Assembly (NCBI GenBank): GCA_015063885.1
Contig: SVTH01000017.1
Span: 1 to 33,819 of the forward strand
Direction of reading: 5' to 3'
From: Oscillospiraceae bacterium
GTDB lineage: Bacteria > Bacillota > Clostridia > Oscillospirales > CAG-382
DNA length: 33,819 bases
Position 1 is the first letter of the stretch, and the number at the start of each line of letters is the position of its first letter. This document shows positions 32,301-33,819 of the stretch, piece by piece. The notes under the pieces were generated by a model. That model saw nothing but the letters and a program-made list of their open reading frames with translations, was not told where the DNA came from and did not search any database. Both the position numbers and the translations under genes were made by a program.

Positions 32301-32494
32301 GGCTCAATGGGAGGGGCTTCCGGCTCGGAGGACTCTTCCTTCCCGGAGGAATCCTCGGAGGGCTCCCCTTCTGCGGAGCTTTCTCCGAGAGAGGACTCGG
32401 GAGAAGAGCTGACTTCGATGGCGTCCTCGCAAGAGGTGAGGCAAAGGGTGGCCAGGGTGATCACTGCCAAAAGCAATGCGAAAAATCTTTTCAT
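29357..32494 (-). CDS. DUF4855 lipoprotein with discoidin-like modules and cadherin-like C-terminus
   Basis: The 1045-residue lipoprotein starts with a signal peptide and lipobox LTSC, then a Ser/Glu linker. Residues about 65-620 contain three F5/8 type C (discoidin)-like modules. Each has a LTDG motif (ELTDGQF, MLTDGVL, LLTDGVY) and VYISEDGENWE or VYLSEDGDQWYE or VEVSEDGKTFTE: carbohydrate-binding patterns. DUF4855 (about 635-965) follows, a TIM-barrel glycosidase-like domain (YGFGGFYWYSE region reads NLQFGGFYWYSEA). A cadherin-like (Big_17 type) domain ends the protein (HGTVTINADGSFVY). ATG 32494 has AAAGGAA 8 nt upstream; a weaker in-frame ATG lies at 32512. It starts 44 nt after the ackA stop without an intervening terminator, so read-through is possible. 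Likely attached to the cell surface, acting on a glycan that cannot be named. Confidence 0.88.
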   Translation of the reverse strand: MKRFFALLLAVITLATLCLTSCEDAIEVSSSPESSLGESSAEGEPSEDSSGKEESSEPEAPPIEPTYCTVISTGAEYTVNKEAESSYADSYGKELTDGQFAPSVDVGYGDEKFSGYATGGGVLNISIDLGEVYETVYRFEVSYLNVNEAGIAAPSGMHVYISEDGENWERLSKMTKPSGAALGTTQVAVYQHDAYVPVRYVQFRVSPGSAWIFLDEVQICADVEGVNMDEAYLQMLKDRYEADTTTAEERQSMLASVRGDAIDRSLNCNLISANRTYKTSVAAMSDYKDSGTMLTDGVLSRYFEGGTWVGFNGAETVSVTVNLGSVRTDLAEFAASVYTNPGVGLMAPILMTVEVSEDGKTFTEVGRVYGPSDTAQEQVEYRLCMSTAVKGRHVRFTFALAENSYFLVEECGVYAYGEKEKGLILYPDVVLDASDNSYWSSSESDYETVQNLLAGLYPQIMSCDSVTADMIKNNTPVTSKLLTDGVYTDKTQTNIHNGLFFKFSNGGSRDVIFDLGHLSEVQGVKLSFLNYTEWAVRIPEYICVYLSEDGDQWYEVKEFNTVVDTDYCTVPFEVTFEKPYVARFVAVSFAVKAWSASDEMELIGTKKVSGNAVKLTDSGLKSVRLVPGGYQAPDENLLNGAGDIVLMYHGLNYNNTVESTLPYVAYLDENGNIKDTMFDGFLYLLTGKMPSGNAGHERTTMADWTWYLDDLFSKGENLDALNTVAAQVNGALNLNKKYNFYVAMYIPNCKQTNFGDVDGDGVSEDFSKLEDSLKAIDWYMTEFFNRFAAAGYDNLQFGGFYWYSEAVSTYDDPNMYTLVRGVADRVHARGEQFFWIPYFTAAGYSRWASFGFDVACYQPNYAFNGSVLENRLPEAAAMMRRFGMCTEMEIDGAALHNDVFYQKYMDYLKYGITEGYMKEALHMYYQGTDIFASAARSEDPKNRLIYDYTYQFINRTLQYAPEARDAMSFTAAADQPLVDTLAPEGEKNVAYRVSISPAHGTVTINADGSFVYYPDEGFTGTDTFSYAVSEYLGYSDPCEVTVTVG

Positions 32495-32538
32495 GAATTT
32501 CGTTCCTTTCATTCAAAGCGGAAGGACGGAAAGCTTAT

Positions 32539-33738
32539 TTATTTGTTGACGATGTTCCAGGTGTCGGAAGCGATGACCAGCTCCTCGTTGGTGGGGATGA
32601 CCAGAACCTTGACGCGGCTGTCGTCTGCGCTGATCACCAGAGGATCCTTGGCGTTGTTCTTCTCCTCGTCCAGCTTGATGCCCAGGAATTCCAGGTCCTT
32701 CATAGCCATGGAACGCATGGTGGAATCGTTCTCGCCGATGCCTGCGGTGAAGACCACGCAGTCCAGGCCGTTCATGGCTGCGGCGTAACCGCCCACGTAC
32801 TTCTTGATCTGGTAAGCCAGGATATCCAGCGCCAGCTGTGCTCTTTCGTTGCCGTTGTCTGCGGCGTTTCTCACGTCACGCAGGTCGGAGGACACGCCGG
32901 AAACGCCTAAGAAGCCGCACTGCTTGTTCATCCAGTCGCCCATCTTCTCCACGGGGATGTTCTCCTTTTCCATGAGGAAGGGAACCACGGCGGGGTCGAT
33001 AGCGCCGCAACGGGAGCCCATGATCACGCCTTCCAGGGGAGTGAAGCCCATGGAGGTGTCTACACACTTGCCTGCGTTGACGGCGGAGATGGAAGAGCCG
33101 TTGCCCAGGTGGCAGGTAACGATCTTGGCGTTGGGGTTGCCCAGAATCTCCAGCGCCTTGCCGGAAACGTAGCGGTGAGAGGTGCCGTGGAAGCCGTAAC
33201 GGCGGACGGCGTACTTCTCATACAGATCGTAGGGGATGGGGTACATAAAGGCCTTCTGAGGCATGGTCTGATGGAAGGAGGTATCCATAACCAGAACCTG
33301 GGGAACGTCGGGCATCACTTCCAGACAGCCCTCGATGCCCTGGAGGTGTGCCTTGGTATGCAGAGGCGCCAGGTCGATACACTTGCGCAGATCGGAGAGG
33401 ACCTTGCCGTCGGGGCCGTCGATGAGACAGCTCTCGATGAGCCAGGGACCGCCGTGCACGATACGGTGACCCACAGCGGAGATCTCGGACATATCGGAGA
33501 TGCAACCGGTCTGTGCATCGGTGAGGTACTTGATAACGGTGCCAACCGCTACGGAGTGGTTGGGCATAGCGATAGGGGTCTTCTTGATGGAAACGTTCTT
33601 GGAAGGAACCTGATGGGTATACAGGCCGTCGGTACCGATACGCTCGCAAAGGCCTTTTGCGATCATTTCGGAGGTTTCCATGTCAAACAGCTGATACTTG
33701 AGGGAAGAGCTCCCTGCGTTTACTACGAGTACGAACAT
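32539..33738 (-). CDS. ackA: Acetate kinase
   Basis: This 399-residue enzyme converts acetyl phosphate and ADP to acetate and ATP, the energy-yielding end of fermentation, in the cytoplasm. The family signatures are complete: VLVVNAGSSSLKYQLF at 3-18, VGHRIVHGG, MDTSFHQTMP, YGFHGTSHRYVS, CHLGNGSS, MGFTPLEG, and FTAGIGEND near the end. ATG 33738 has GGAGAG 9-10 nt upstream. A good promoter is at 33802-33774. Phosphotransacetylase (pta) is not upstream within the window. Confidence 0.98.
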   Translation of the reverse strand: MFVLVVNAGSSSLKYQLFDMETSEMIAKGLCERIGTDGLYTHQVPSKNVSIKKTPIAMPNHSVAVGTVIKYLTDAQTGCISDMSEISAVGHRIVHGGPWLIESCLIDGPDGKVLSDLRKCIDLAPLHTKAHLQGIEGCLEVMPDVPQVLVMDTSFHQTMPQKAFMYPIPYDLYEKYAVRRYGFHGTSHRYVSGKALEILGNPNAKIVTCHLGNGSSISAVNAGKCVDTSMGFTPLEGVIMGSRCGAIDPAVVPFLMEKENIPVEKMGDWMNKQCGFLGVSGVSSDLRDVRNAADNGNERAQLALDILAYQIKKYVGGYAAAMNGLDCVVFTAGIGENDSTMRSMAMKDLEFLGIKLDEEKNNAKDPLVISADDSRVKVLVIPTNEELVIASDTWNIVNK

Positions 33739-33773
33739 AATTTTTTCTCTCCTTGACTTTTTTCAGTATTCCT

Positions 33774-33802
33774 ATTATAATACTTCCAAGAGGAAATTGC
33801 AA
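33774..33802 (-). promoter_or_regulatory. Promoter of ackA
   Basis: On the minus strand TTGCAA (33802-33797), a 17-nt spacer and TATAAT (33779-33774). Confidence 0.82.
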
Positions 33803-33819
33803 GAGGTTTTTTGGAAATG

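Noticed and set aside
29219..32788. 1189-codon open frame on the plus strand opposite the DUF4855 gene
   Set aside because: It is antisense to a well-supported lipoprotein with signal peptide and domains, is rich in Gly/His/Val as expected of a shadow frame, and has no start signals.

Overview
This 33.8 kb window looks like chromosomal DNA from a moderately GC-rich, spore-former-like member of the class Clostridia, probably of the Oscillospirales or Christensenellales type. The evidence is the 5' end of a Firmicutes-type 16S rRNA gene, strong AGGAGG-like ribosome binding sites, many near-consensus TTGACA/TATAAT promoters with 17-bp spacers, Gram-positive lipoproteins with Ser/Glu-rich linkers, the DUF421-DUF4363 pair, DUF6062, and a CotH/VTC/DUF4956 cluster. 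The genus cannot be fixed from the sequence alone. Most genes right of about 6.5 kb lie on the minus strand, in the same direction as the rRNA, which suggests a replication fork moving toward lower coordinates.

Left part (1-6.5 kb): the start of a 16S rRNA gene reading out of the window, with tandem rrn promoters. Divergent from it are DUF421-DUF4363, then ribulose-phosphate 3-epimerase (rpe) with a structured 5' leader, and a VanY-like D,D-carboxypeptidase. Next come a minus-strand HTH regulator fused to a DUF2807 beta-repeat domain, two very small membrane peptides of 29 and 30 residues, and a Cys-rich DUF6062 protein. A gene-free stretch (5.9-6.5 kb) holds an 89-bp tandem palindromic repeat and, next to it, a cluster of seven DnaA-box-like 9-mers.

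Middle part (6.5-16 kb): an apparent minus-strand operon runs dCMP deaminase, lipoprotein, lipoprotein, rimI, tsaD. An AI-2E-type membrane protein lies upstream of it. tRNA-Glu(CTC) and tRNA-Ser(GGA) follow, each with its own promoter and terminator. Then comes the operon for a giant secreted lamin-tail/CotH protein, a VTC-domain protein and a DUF4956 membrane protein.

Right part (16-33.8 kb): a zinc-ribbon-repeat lipoprotein; a zinc-ribbon membrane protein; a minus-strand operon of a secreted acidic protein, a separate HMA metallochaperone, a Zn/Cd P-type ATPase and a CapA-like lipoprotein; and a 24-cysteine protein of unknown function. These are followed by a secreted anchored protein preceded by an RNA leader with two well-supported short ORFs and mutually exclusive hairpins, a GH127-like glycosidase, and a 33-bp tandem repeat that supplies the -35 box of an AAA ATPase/DUF4143 gene. 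The window closes with a multidomain DUF4855 lipoprotein and acetate kinase (ackA). No prophage, insertion sequence or CRISPR array is visible. Four observations stand out: the DnaA-box/palindrome region, the attenuator-like leader at 25.4-25.7 kb, the cytoplasmic HTH-DUF2807 fusion, and several candidate small RNAs or peptides.
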